Assembly: GCF_023051105.1 (NCBI RefSeq) | Contig: NZ_JALKIL010000017.1 | Span: 25,339-89,338 of the forward strand | Length of the DNA: 64,000 bases | Direction: 5' to 3' | Source of the DNA: Anaerobiospirillum sp. NML120449 | GTDB taxonomy: Bacteria > Pseudomonadota > Gammaproteobacteria > Enterobacterales > Succinivibrionaceae | In this document: in pieces, positions 27,314-37,200 of the stretch | How positions within the stretch are numbered: position 1 is the first letter of the stretch | How the letters are laid out: the number at the start of each line of letters is the position of its first letter | Made by a program: the position numbers and the translations under genes | Notes under the pieces: model-generated | Told to the model about the DNA's origin: nothing | The model's database searches: none | What the model saw: the letters and a program-made list of their open reading frames with translations, nothing else

Positions 27314-28237
27314 ATGGCTTTATACGTTAATACAAACGTCAGTTCCATCAATGCCCAGCGCAAGCTGAGCAATGCCACCCTGAACCTGAATGTCTCCTAT
27401 CAGCGCCTTTCTTCCGGTCTGAGAATCAACTCTGCCAAGGACGACGCTGCAGGTTTACAGATTGCTGACCGTCTGACCTCCCAGATCAATGGCCTCAACC
27501 AGGGCAACCGTAACACTAATGACGGTATTGCCTTAGCCCAGACCATTGAAGGCGCCATGGACGAGACCACCAACATGCTCCAGCGCATCCGTGTGCTTGC
27601 TGTTCAGTCCGCCAACGGCACCAACTCCCAGGCAGACCGCAAGGCCCTCCAGGAAGAAGTAACTCAGTTATCTGCTGAAATTACCCGTATTGCCCGCCAG
27701 ACCACTTTCGCAGGCGAGCAGGTACTTGATGGCGCCGGTAAAGGCCTGATCCCAGCTAAGAATCAAATGCTTAATTTCCAGGTAGGTGCTAACGCAGGCA
27801 ACATCCTCGGCATTACCTTATCCCAAGGCTTTACACTTTGTGCCATTGCCGGCGGCGCTAATGTAACTGTACAGCAGGGTGCTGCTAACTATTCAAAATC
27901 AGGTGTAGTAAAGAGCGGTGCCAATAGTCCGGTCAGATTCTCTATTTCTACAGCTGCAACAGCGACTGCTGTCTTACAAAATATTGATGCCTTAATTCAG
28001 AACATCGACTCTCATCGAGCCAACCTGGGCGCAATCCAAAACAGAATGGAGAGTACCATTCGTAACCAGGCCAATATTTCTGAGAATCAGTCTGATGCCC
28101 GCAGCCGCATAAGAGACACAGACTTCGCATCAGAAACCGCTGCTCTTACCCAGAACAACATTATTCAGCAGGCCTCCCAGTCAGTACTGGCACAGGCTAA
28201 CCAGCGTCCAACTATTGCGCTGAGCCTTCTGGGCTAA
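27314..28237 (+). CDS. flagellin C3 (fliC/flaA family)
   Basis: Filament subunit of 307 aa with the most divergent centre in array C: GEQVLDGAGKGLIPAKN, then [20 protein letters not shown], Cys176, and GGANVTVQQGAANYSKSG. The second half also departs from its neighbours (QNIDALIQNIDSHRANLGAI, where others have [18 protein letters not shown]). N-terminal block of the LNV type with LTSQ. EGAMDETTN replaces EGALDETTN. The ribosome site is weak (GATAAGTGAG). Both ends otherwise match the array. Confidence 0.96.
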   Translation: MALYVNTNVSSINAQRKLSNATLNLNVSYQRLSSGLRINSAKDDAAGLQIADRLTSQINGLNQGNRNTNDGIALAQTIEGAMDETTNMLQRIRVLAVQSANGTNSQADRKALQEEVTQLSAEITRIARQTTFAGEQVLDGAGKGLIPAKNQMLNFQVGANAGNILGITLSQGFTLCAIAGGANVTVQQGAANYSKSGVVKSGANSPVRFSISTAATATAVLQNIDALIQNIDSHRANLGAIQNRMESTIRNQANISENQSDARSRIRDTDFASETAALTQNNIIQQASQSVLAQANQRPTIALSLLG

Positions 28238-28245
28238 TCAAAACA

Positions 28246-28376
28246 GGCAGCCATTATGTTTTAGACAGTATGGCTGCCACTTTGAATTTGTATAGACGTA
28301 GCACACAGCCTACGTATAAATCTGCGATCAAATCAGACATTGGTCCAGACATAAGCAGATAAGAGAGAGTGAGAAA
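28246..28376 (+). promoter_or_regulatory. C3-C4 spacer: 3' hairpin and leader hairpin
   Basis: GGCAGCCA (28246-28253) pairs with TGGCTGCC (28271-28278), a terminator-like stem without a T-run. ACGTAG (28296-28301) pairs with CTACGT (28310-28315) in the leader. Then ATCTGC, and GCAGAT next to the GAGAGAG ribosome site. Nearly identical to the C4-C5 spacer. Confidence 0.6.
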
Positions 28377-29312
28377 ATGGCTTTATACGTTAATACGAAC
28401 GTCAGTTCCATCAATGCCCAAAGAAAGCTGAGCAATGCAACTCTGAACCTCAATACCAGCTACCAGAGACTGTCTTCTGGTCTGCGTATTAACTCTGCCA
28501 AGGACGACGCTGCAGGTCTGCAGATTGCCGACCGTCTGACAACTCAGATTAACGGCCTCAACCAGGGCAACCGTAACACCAATGACGGTATCGCCTTAGC
28601 CCAGACCATCGAAGGCGCACTGGACGAAACCACCAACATGCTGCAGCGTATCCGTGTGCTGGCTGTTCAGTCTGCTAACGGTACCAATTCCCAGAAAGAT
28701 CGTGACGCTCTTCAGGAAGAAGTAACTCAGCTGTCAGCTGAAATCACTCGTATCGCTAAGCAGACAACATTTGCAGGTGATCAGGTGCTTGATGGCGCAG
28801 GCGCTGGCTTAATTCCTGGTACTGGCAACAACAAGGGCAAGATTGTTTTCCAGGTAGGCGCAAATGCCGGTAATACTCTTGATCTTAACTGGTCAGCCGC
28901 TTTCACCATGTCAGGTCTGGCAAAGCAGGCCGGAATTAACAACCCGGTAGCCAAGGATAATGGACTGCATAAAATCACCGATGCTTTTGGTGCTGGCAAA
29001 CATGATTACCGCTGGTCTGTATCATCAGCCAGTACTTCTACCAAGACTCTCGAAAACATCGATAAGATGATCCAGGCCGTGGACTCCAAGCGTGCCAACC
29101 TTGGTGCTTTACAGAACAGAATGGAGAGCACTATTCGCAACCAGGCCAATATCTCCGAGAATCAGTCTGATGCCCGTAGCCGCATAAGAGACACAGACTT
29201 CGCTTCAGAGACTGCTGCTCTTACCCAGAACAACATTATTCAGCAGGCCTCCCAGTCCGTACTGGCACAGGCTAACCAGCGTCCAACTATTGCGCTGAGC
29301 CTTCTGGGTTAA
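28377..29312 (+). CDS. flagellin C4 (fliC/flaA family)
   Basis: Filament subunit of 311 aa. The centre is a near copy of C2 ([34 protein letters not shown]) but with [20 protein letters not shown]. The N-terminal block is LNT type with LTTQ, while C2 has LTSQ, so the shared segment does not follow whole-gene ancestry. C2 and C4 are not adjacent. No cysteine. Good ribosome site (AGAGAGAG). Confidence 0.96.
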   Translation: MALYVNTNVSSINAQRKLSNATLNLNTSYQRLSSGLRINSAKDDAAGLQIADRLTTQINGLNQGNRNTNDGIALAQTIEGALDETTNMLQRIRVLAVQSANGTNSQKDRDALQEEVTQLSAEITRIAKQTTFAGDQVLDGAGAGLIPGTGNNKGKIVFQVGANAGNTLDLNWSAAFTMSGLAKQAGINNPVAKDNGLHKITDAFGAGKHDYRWSVSSASTSTKTLENIDKMIQAVDSKRANLGALQNRMESTIRNQANISENQSDARSRIRDTDFASETAALTQNNIIQQASQSVLAQANQRPTIALSLLG

Positions 29313-29320
29313 TCAAAACA

Positions 29321-29450
29321 GGCAGCCATTATGTTTTAGACAGTATGGCTGCTACTTTGAATTTGTATAGACGTAGCACACAGCCTACGTATAAATCTGC
29401 GCTCAAATCACACACTGGTCCAGACATAAGCAGATAAGAGAGAGAAGAAT
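29321..29450 (+). promoter_or_regulatory. C4-C5 spacer: 3' hairpin and leader hairpin
   Basis: GGCAGCCA (29321-29328) with TGGCTGCT (29346-29353; the outer pair becomes G-U). ACGTAG (29371-29376) with CTACGT (29385-29390). ATCTGC early and GCAGAT beside the ribosome site. A recent duplicate of the C3-C4 spacer. Confidence 0.6.
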
Positions 29451-30380
29451 ATGGCTTTATACGTTAATACGAACGTCAGTTCCATCAATGCCCAAAGAAA
29501 GCTGAGCAATGCGACTCTGAACCTCAATACCAGCTACCAGAGACTGTCTTCTGGTCTGCGTATTAACTCTGCCAAGGACGATGCTGCAGGTCTGCAGATT
29601 GCCGACCGTCTGACAACTCAGATCAACGGCCTTAACCAGGGCAACCGTAACACCAATGACGGTATCGCTCTGGCCCAGACCATTGAAGGCGCTCTGGACG
29701 AAACCACCAACATGCTGCAGCGTATCCGTGTGCTGGCTGTTCAGTCTGCAAACGGTACCAACTCTGAGTCTGACCGTAAGGCCATCCAGGAAGAAGTAAC
29801 CCAGCTTTCCCAGGAAATTACCCGTATTGCCCAGCAGACCACTTTTGCTGGTCAGACCGTAATTAATGGCAAGTATGTGCAGGGTAAGAACGATAACTCC
29901 CTCATTCCTGGTGATGGCAAGCTGGTTTTTCAGGTAGGCGCCAATGCTGGTAACACTCTCACATTAGACTGGACATCTGCATTCACCCTAAGCGGAATCG
30001 CTTCCCAGGCTAAAATTCCTGATGCAAATATCATTGATAAGACTAAAGGCCTTTACAAGAGCGCTGGTGGCACAACAAGATTTACCGTTTCAACTGCTGA
30101 ACTTGCAACAAAGACACTGGAAAACATCGACTCCCTGATTCAGGCTGTTGACTCAAAGCGCGCTAACCTTGGCGCTTTACAGAACAGAATGGAGAGTACC
30201 ATTCGTAATCAGGCAAACATCTCCGAGAATCAGTCTGATGCCCGCAGCCGCATAAGAGACACAGACTTCGCCTCTGAGACCGCAGCTCTTACCCAGAACA
30301 ACATTATTCAGCAGGCTTCCCAGTCCGTACTGGCACAGGCCAACCAGCGTCCTGTTATTGCACTTAGCCTGCTTGGCTAA
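29451..30380 (+). CDS. flagellin C5 (fliC/flaA family)
   Basis: Filament subunit of 309 aa. Its centre shares AGQTVINGKY and the NSLIP segment with C1, four genes away, but then has its own run (IPDANIIDKTKGLYKSAGG) and [21 protein letters not shown]-terminal block LNT type with LTTQ. No cysteine. From this gene on the C-terminus reads [11 protein letters not shown], where C1-C4 have [11 protein letters not shown]. Ribosome site AGAGAGAAG. Confidence 0.96.
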   Translation: MALYVNTNVSSINAQRKLSNATLNLNTSYQRLSSGLRINSAKDDAAGLQIADRLTTQINGLNQGNRNTNDGIALAQTIEGALDETTNMLQRIRVLAVQSANGTNSESDRKAIQEEVTQLSQEITRIAQQTTFAGQTVINGKYVQGKNDNSLIPGDGKLVFQVGANAGNTLTLDWTSAFTLSGIASQAKIPDANIIDKTKGLYKSAGGTTRFTVSTAELATKTLENIDSLIQAVDSKRANLGALQNRMESTIRNQANISENQSDARSRIRDTDFASETAALTQNNIIQQASQSVLAQANQRPVIALSLLG

Positions 30381-30388
30381 ACATTTTA

Positions 30389-30520
30389 GACAGCAGATAC
30401 TGCATCTTTTATCTGCTGTCCATTCCGATTTCTATGTTTGCAGCACCATATGAAGTGCTGGCATAAATCTGTAGTGAAATCAGACATTCGTCCTGAGAAA
30501 GGCAGATAAGAGAGAAGATT
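30389..30520 (+). promoter_or_regulatory. C5-C6 spacer: 3' hairpin and leader hairpin
   Basis: GACAGCAGAT (30389-30398) with ATCTGCTGTC (30411-30420), a 10-bp stem. CAGCAC (30441-30446) with GTGCTG (30455-30460) takes the place of ACGTAG/CTACGT of the C4 leader. ATCTGT early and GGCAGATAAG beside the ribosome site. Confidence 0.6.
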
Positions 30521-31450
30521 ATGGCTTTATACGTTAATACGAACGTCAGTTCCATCAATGCTCAAAGAAAGCTGAGCAATGCGACTCTTAACCTCAATAC
30601 CAGCTACCAGAGACTCTCTTCTGGCCTGCGTATTAACTCTGCCAAGGACGACGCTGCTGGTCTGCAGATTGCTGACCGTCTGACAACTCAGATTAACGGC
30701 CTCAACCAAGGTAACCGCAACACCAATGACGGTATCGCTCTGGCCCAGACCATTGAAGGTGCTCTTGACGAAACCACCAACATGCTGCAGCGCATCCGTG
30801 TGCTGGCTGTCCAGTCTGCTAACGGTACCAACTCCGCATCTGACCGTAAAGCCCTCCAGGAAGAAGTAACCCAGCTTTCCCAGGAAATCTCCCGTATTGC
30901 CAAGCAGACGACCTTTGCTGGTCAGCAGGTTCTTGATGGTGCAGTAGGCCTTATTCCATCTAATGGTAATAATAAGGGCAAGCTTATATTTCAGGTAGGC
31001 GCAAACGCAGGCAACACTCTTACCCTTAACTGGTCAACTGGTTTCACACTCTCAGCTATAGCAACTGTTGCCGGCATCGCAGCAGCAGATCAGAAAAACA
31101 CAAAGAAAGGCTTAACAGAAGACGGCCCTCAAGGTGCCAAATTCATTAGATTCTGTGTTTCTACTGCAAGTACTGCCACCCATACCCTGGAGAACATTGA
31201 TAAGCTGATCCAGGCTGTTGACTCAAAGCGTGCTAACCTGGGCGCTTTACAGAACAGAATGGAGAGCACTATTCGCAATCAGGCAAACATCTCAGAGAAT
31301 CAGTCTGATGCCCGCAGCCGCATAAGAGACACAGACTTCGCCTCTGAGACTGCAGCTCTGACCCAGAACAACATTATTCAGCAGGCTTCCCAGTCCGTAC
31401 TGGCACAGGCTAACCAGCGTCCTGTTATTGCACTTAGCCTGCTTGGCTAA
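30521..31450 (+). CDS. flagellin C6 (fliC/flaA family)
   Basis: Filament subunit of 309 aa. The centre begins [17 protein letters not shown], shared in part with C7 and C8, and continues WSTGFTLSAIATVAGIAAAD, then KGLTEDGPQGAKFIR. Cys212 (FCVSTAST) lies within a few positions of the cysteines of C1 and C8. QEISRIAKQ where the others have [10 protein letters not shown]-terminal block LNT type with LTTQ. Very similar leader to C7 and C8, which suggests co-regulation. Confidence 0.96.
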   Translation: MALYVNTNVSSINAQRKLSNATLNLNTSYQRLSSGLRINSAKDDAAGLQIADRLTTQINGLNQGNRNTNDGIALAQTIEGALDETTNMLQRIRVLAVQSANGTNSASDRKALQEEVTQLSQEISRIAKQTTFAGQQVLDGAVGLIPSNGNNKGKLIFQVGANAGNTLTLNWSTGFTLSAIATVAGIAAADQKNTKKGLTEDGPQGAKFIRFCVSTASTATHTLENIDKLIQAVDSKRANLGALQNRMESTIRNQANISENQSDARSRIRDTDFASETAALTQNNIIQQASQSVLAQANQRPVIALSLLG

Positions 31451-31458
31451 ACATTTTC

Positions 31459-31590
31459 GACAGCAGATAGTGAGTGATTTATCTGCTGTCCTTTACGATT
31501 TCTATGTTTGCAGCACCAGATGATGTGCTGACATAAATCTGTATTTAAATCAGACAATCGTCCTGAGAAAGGCAGATAAGAGAGAAGATT
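31459..31590 (+). promoter_or_regulatory. C6-C7 spacer: 3' hairpin and leader hairpin
   Basis: GACAGCAGATA (31459-31469) with TATCTGCTGTC (31480-31490), 11 bp. CAGCAC (31511-31516) with GTGCTG (31525-31530). ATCTGT and the GGCAGATAAGAGAG ribosome-site region as in C6. Confidence 0.6.
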
Positions 31591-32514
31591 ATGGCTTTAT
31601 ACGTTAATACGAACGTCAGTTCCATCAATGCCCAGCGCAAGCTCAGTAATGCAACCCTGAATCTGAATGTCTCCTATCAGCGCCTCTCTTCAGGCCTGAG
31701 AATCAACTCAGCAAAGGACGACGCTGCAGGTCTGCAGATTGCCGACCGTCTGACAACTCAGATTAATGGCCTAAACCAGGGTAACCGCAACACCAATGAC
31801 GGTATCGCTCTGGCCCAGACCATTGAAGGCGCTCTGGACGAGACCACCAACATGCTGCAGCGCATCCGCGTGCTGGCTGTCCAGTCTGCAAACGGCACCA
31901 ACTCTGCAGCCGACCGTAAGGCTATCCAGGAAGAAGTAACCCAGCTTTCCCAGGAAATTACCCGTATTGCCAAGCAGACAACCTTTGCTGGTCAGCAGAT
32001 TCTTGATGGTGCTGTAGGCCTTATTCCTAATCAGGGCAATAACAAAGGTAAGCTGGTCTTCCAGGTTGGTGCAAATGCCGGTAACACCCTGGTTTTAGCC
32101 TGGTCATCTGCTTTCACAGTTTCAACTATCGCCAGTCAGGCAGGTATTGCTGCTGGTGATATGGACGCGACTGGTAAAAAGGGCCTGGTAAAGTCAGGTA
32201 CAAATCCAATTCGCTTTGGTGTTAGCACTGTATCAGTTGCTACTGCTACCCTGGCCAACATTGACTCCATGATCCAGGCTGTTGATTCCAAGCGTGCTAA
32301 CCTTGGTGCTTTACAGAACAGAATGGAAAGTACCATTCGCAATCAGGCAAATATCTCCGAGAATCAGTCTGATGCCCGCAGCCGCATAAGAGACACAGAC
32401 TTCGCCTCTGAGACCGCAGCTCTTACCCAGAACAACATTATCCAGCAGGCATCCCAGTCTGTCCTGGCACAGGCTAACCAGCGTCCTGTAATTGCCCTTA
32501 GCCTGCTTGGCTAA
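31591..32514 (+). CDS. flagellin C7 (fliC/flaA family)
   Basis: Filament subunit of 307 aa. N-terminal block of the LNV type, with codons (CAGCGC, TATCAGCGC, AGAATCAAC) matching C3 rather than its neighbours C6 and C8. The centre is [17 protein letters not shown], then [19 protein letters not shown], closest to C8. No cysteine (IRFGVSTVS). The gene thus joins a C3-like front to a C8-like centre, a clear mosaic. Confidence 0.96.
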   Translation: MALYVNTNVSSINAQRKLSNATLNLNVSYQRLSSGLRINSAKDDAAGLQIADRLTTQINGLNQGNRNTNDGIALAQTIEGALDETTNMLQRIRVLAVQSANGTNSAADRKAIQEEVTQLSQEITRIAKQTTFAGQQILDGAVGLIPNQGNNKGKLVFQVGANAGNTLVLAWSSAFTVSTIASQAGIAAGDMDATGKKGLVKSGTNPIRFGVSTVSVATATLANIDSMIQAVDSKRANLGALQNRMESTIRNQANISENQSDARSRIRDTDFASETAALTQNNIIQQASQSVLAQANQRPVIALSLLG

Positions 32515-32522
32515 ATATTTCA

Positions 32523-32656
32523 GACAGCAGATAGTGAGTGATTTATCTGCTGTCCATTCCGATTTCTATGTTTGCAGCACCAGATGATGTGCAGACAAAA
32601 ATCTGTAGTTAAATCAGACAATCGTCCTGAGAAAGGCAGATAAGAGAGATAAGATT
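32523..32656 (+). promoter_or_regulatory. C7-C8 spacer: 3' hairpin and weakened leader hairpin
   Basis: GACAGCAGATA (32523-32533) with TATCTGCTGTC (32544-32554). The leader stem is weakened here: CAGCAC (32575-32580) faces GTGCAG (32589-32594), leaving four clean pairs. ATCTGT and GGCAGATAAGAGAG are kept. Confidence 0.55.
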
Positions 32657-33577
32657 ATGGCTTTATACGTTAACACGAACGTCAGTTCCATCAATGCTCA
32701 AAGAAAGCTGAGCAATGCCACTCTTAACCTGAATACCAGCTACCAGAGACTCTCTTCTGGCCTGCGTATTAACTCTGCCAAGGACGACGCTGCAGGTCTG
32801 CAGATTGCTGACCGCCTGACCTCCCAGATCAATGGCCTCAACCAGGGTAACCGTAATACCAATGACGGTATTGCTCTGGCCCAGACCATTGAAGGCGCAC
32901 TGGACGAAACCACCAACATGCTGCAGCGCATCCGCGTGCTGGCTGTTCAGTCTGCTAACGGTACCAACTCAGCAGCCGACCGTAAGGCCATTCAGGAAGA
33001 AGTAAGCCAGCTGTCTGCTGAAATTACCCGTATTGCCAAGCAGACAACCTTTGCTGGTCAGCAGATTCTTGATGGTGCTGTAGGCCTTATTCCATCTAAT
33101 GGTAATAATAAGGGCAAGCTTGTTTTCCAGGTGGGCGCTAATGCCAACGACACACTGGTTTTAAACTGGTCATCTGCATTTACCGTATCAACTATTGCCA
33201 GCCAGGCCAAAATAGCTGCAACTGACATCACCGAAAAGGGTACTAAAGGTCTTGTAAAGTCCGGTGCTATCGTACGTTTTGGTGTATGTACTGCATCTGT
33301 TGCTACTAACACCCTGGCTAACATTGATGCCATGATCCAGGCTGTAGATTCCAAGCGTGCCAACCTGGGCGCTTTACAGAACAGAATGGAGAGCACCATT
33401 AGAAATCAGGCCAACGTTTCTGAGAATCAATCTGATGCCCGCAGCCGCATAAGAGACACAGACTTCGCCTCTGAGACCGCAGCTCTGACTCAGAACAACA
33501 TTATTCAGCAGGCTTCCCAGTCTGTACTGGCTCAGGCCAACCAGCGTCCTGTTATTGCACTTAGCCTGCTTGGATAA
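32657..33577 (+). CDS. flagellin C8 (fliC/flaA family)
   Basis: Filament subunit of 306 aa, last of array C. N-terminal block LNT type with LTSQ; centre close to C7 but with the SNGNNKGK run of C6. The near-invariant QVGANAG is changed to QVGANAN (then DTLVLNW). Cys211 (FGVCTAS). NQANVSENQ replaces NQANISENQ. Its 3' end carries a strong terminator unlike the softer stems between the other genes. Confidence 0.96.
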   Translation: MALYVNTNVSSINAQRKLSNATLNLNTSYQRLSSGLRINSAKDDAAGLQIADRLTSQINGLNQGNRNTNDGIALAQTIEGALDETTNMLQRIRVLAVQSANGTNSAADRKAIQEEVSQLSAEITRIAKQTTFAGQQILDGAVGLIPSNGNNKGKLVFQVGANANDTLVLNWSSAFTVSTIASQAKIAATDITEKGTKGLVKSGAIVRFGVCTASVATNTLANIDAMIQAVDSKRANLGALQNRMESTIRNQANVSENQSDARSRIRDTDFASETAALTQNNIIQQASQSVLAQANQRPVIALSLLG

Positions 33578-33635
33578 TAAAGTAACTGAGCATTGCTCTC
33601 AGGCACTATGAACTTTTCATGGTGCTCTATAAAAC

Positions 33636-33674
33636 AAAAAGCCATGCTTTCCGGTTTCGGAGCATGGCTTTTTT
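33636..33674 (+). terminator. terminator of flagellin array C
   Basis: AGCCATGCT (33640-33648) with AGCATGGCT (33661-33669), then TTTTTT. Flanked by AAAAA on the left, so it can also act on the minus strand. Confidence 0.9.
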
Positions 33675-34261
33675 GCATACTAAACATATGGGCACCTTAA
33701 GCTCAGGTGCACGAAGAACAAAAGCCCCTCTGAAATAACTGTAACTTTCTGTGCAAGGGGCAAATCTGCAGCATGCCGCCTGTTTATCAGGCGGCAGAAA
33801 TTGATGCAAGGTCATTGTTAACCTGCAGATGTGGCTCATACTCCAACCAGAAGCCACGCATAATTATTTTTCCAATGCAGGTAATATACCATTTGACCTT
33901 GATTACAGGCCATATTACCTCACCTGCACAAACGGCTGTTTCAGGCTGTTTTCTCTGTAAATCCTGCCATTTTCTCCTTAATTTTCTGCATGGTTTTCTC
34001 CATAATTTGGATGGTAAATCTCCACTGCAAAAATCCCGGCCTAACCTGGCAAGTCCCTGCACTTGTCAGGACAAAAGTTGCCGCGTGGTAATCAAACCAC
34101 TGACAGCTCTATGGGCAGTAATGCATGCTGGAAGTCCCGTATACGGGCAGTCATTCTGTCTGGCAGGCCTGCGTGCATGCATGCATGAATGCAGGGAGGC
34201 AGGTACATTCAGTCACTCATAAAGTGATGTATGCCCCCTGCCTGCACTTTAGTTTGTCCTG
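33675..34261. other. intergenic between array C and the 4177-aa gene (tail to tail)
   Basis: Two inverted repeats: GCCCCT/AGGGGC (about 33724-33761) and GCCGCCTG/CAGGCGGC (33775-33782 with 33788-33795). The second could end the minus-strand giant transcript although no T-run follows it. A 149-codon frame at 33773-34222 is Cys- and His-rich without a ribosome site and is not called. Confidence 0.45.
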
Positions 34262-37200
34262 TCAGCTCAGGCGGCGGATCAGTTCCTGATGCATGGTCAG
34301 GGCTGTGCCTGTTACCTGGCTCAAACCGGTGGTGATCTTCTCATGACAGTGCACCACTCTGACTTCAGAGCGTGCCAGACCGGCTACCGGTACCAGCTCC
34401 TTCATCTTAGGCACTTCATCAGGGCCGAGCATAATGCAGATACGATCGACATGCTCCTGATTGAGGCGGCTGAAGAAGTTGATATTGATTTCCTCAGCAC
34501 TGATTTTAAAGCGGGTACGGGCAGCTGCAGCACGGGTAAGCTCACTTGAAAATACCTCATAGTCATCCTGCAGCGCAGTGCTTACCGCCTCAAGCATCTG
34601 TCCATAAGCAGCATCATAGCCATCATTAACCTCCAGCACCTCTGCAAGCTCCGATGGACGGGAGCTGACGCTGCCCTGTGGAGCCCGCGCTGCAATCTGC
34701 TCACGGGCAAGCTCTCTGTCTTTTCTTACCTTGTCGGCCAGAGCGTGGAGGTCAGAGCCCGGAGCTGGCAGCCATGCCTGAATCATCTCATCACGCATAT
34801 TCTCATACAGTGGATGCAGCGCTGACAGATGCTGGGCACAGAGCAGACAAATAACACGGTCATGAGCCGAAGGCGCCAGCAGCTGCAGCTCAATGCTGCG
34901 GCGGCTGTCATCATTTTGCTCAGCCATGGTAATAGCACGGGAGACAAAGAAGTTCCTGATACGCTCAAGCTGATGCTGGCTCAGACAGGCTGTTTCTTCA
35001 CCTGAGGCAACAGATGCTGCCGATGCTGCCAGGGCCTGCTCGTCAGCTCCTGCTGACGGCAGGGCTGGCAGACGGCCTTCCTGGGGCAGTCTGAAGCTGT
35101 GAGCCATGATGGCGTCAAAGCGGCGGGCGGTCCTGCTGTGGGCCAGCGGACTGTTGATGGCCATCAGACTGCTCAGCACGGTGACGGCACCGGTCATAAA
35201 GTCAGGGCTTAAGGCCGCCATGGTAATGCGGTCCTTAAGCGATAATACGCCCGCGTATTCAAAGTAGCCGCTGTTGCGACGGGCATGACTGTTATCAAGC
35301 CAGGAGCTGACCTCAAGCACTCTGGTAATAAACCAGCGCTGCTTTTGCTCAGGCAGCAGGCTGTGCAGCAGCTGCCAGTCAAGAACACCGGACGGCTCCT
35401 CACCGCAGGCGCGGCGGCGGCTTAATTCATTGCGCTCCCTGACATAGACATAGTCCTCACCTGCAGTGGTTAAATTGATACCCCAGTCAAAGCTGTCCAG
35501 ATCGAGCTCCTTTCTGAGCTTGTCCATAAACTCAAAAGCTACCAGAGTGTACTCATTAAACTGCTCATAATGGCTCTCGAGCATGAGCTCTTCACACAGC
35601 ATGCGCTGGGCTGCTGCCTGATTCTGCTGCTCAGCACTGAACCAGCCCTGATCATGGCTGCTGTGGCACTGCTGATCCTGTGAACCGGATCTGACCTCAG
35701 GATTAATGGTAATGCCAGCTGCACAGCGGGCAGCTGCATTACTGTCATCACCAAAATACACCCTTGAGCTCAGTGAGCTTTCAGCCTCACGCAATATGGC
35801 AGCAGCCGGAGCACTTACTACATTGTTAATGCGGTGCAGGGCCTGACCCTGTACGGCATCACACTGGGCCACACCACTGACACCAATGGCATGGCCCTGC
35901 TCATAAACATGAGCCCTGCCCATAAGATCAGGTCGGGCCTGTGGGGCACTGGCTATGGCCATGGCCCCGGCCCTGGCCCTGGCACTGGTATGCGCGTCTG
36001 GCTGAGCCTGGCCTTGAGGCTGTAGCTGAGGCTTTGGCAGAGGCTGTGGTCGCATCAGGCTGGTAATGAGCTCTACAAGGAAGTCCACAGCGGCACGCTC
36101 CACGTTTTTCAGGCCTTTGGCATAGTAGCGGCGCAGGGCTGCCGGGGTAGAGCTGGTCTCAAGATGAGCCAGAGTCAGACGGTAGAGCTCAAAGATATGA
36201 CGCAATACCGTGGTCTGGTGTGATGAGGAACGCAACTGGGCATTAAGGGCACGGCTCATTACCAGCTCCATGCTGTGGGCTGACAGTGAGGTACGCACCG
36301 GGGTAGAACCATAGCGCAGCATAAAGTCCAGATACTGGGCGGTACCATGCTGGCGGGTGGCGACCATGCTGGTCTGAGCGGAACCTGGCTCGCCTGCAGG
36401 CAGGCCCAGCCAGGAAAAGTCGTCAGCAGCCGTGTTAAACACGGCATAGCGGCTGTAGAGATCAGGCACAAAGTCCTCAATCTGCAGCACAAACTCAGGC
36501 AGGGCATCACCAGTGTCCTCAATCTGACTTAACTCTACAGATGAAAAGCGGCCCATTACCCTGTCAGCCAGAGTCTTAACTGTAGCAGCAGCCTCACGGC
36601 AGCGCTGCTGAGCCTGACCTACGCGTACGCGCAAGTCAGCTGCCGCCTGCTCAAGAGCACGGCTGCGCTCATCTCCGCCATAGCGTAAATCAGGGTCAGG
36701 GCCCAGGCCGGCATAAAGGGTGGTCATGGCATCAGCAGCACTGTCATTATCGAGGTAATCATCACCCTCGCTGCTGTCAGTCATATTCATACCGCTGAGC
36801 AGACTCTGCCGATAGCCAGGCATCCCCTCATGTCCAAGATCCTGCCCACTGTCATAGCCAGTGCCTGCTGCAGCGGCAGCACGAGCGGCAGTGCCGTGGT
36901 GCTCATCATGAGCACCAGAGCTTCCACCGTATAGCCCTGCTGAAGAGTACAGGTCCTTATTACGGTCAGCCTGGAAATCTCCCTGAGGCTGCTCATTGCC
37001 CTGCAGCTGCTCTTGCGACTGCCACTGCCTTTGCAGCTGCAGCTCGCGGCGGCTGCGGGCACGCGATGGCAGCGCAAAGGCATGTGCTACGGCCTCATCG
37101 GTACCGGCGTAGAACCTGCTGCGCTTTAAGGTACAGCCCGCCATATCGGCCTGAGCAAAGGCATTACATGCAGCCTCCACCATGGCCTTATCAGGGCTCT

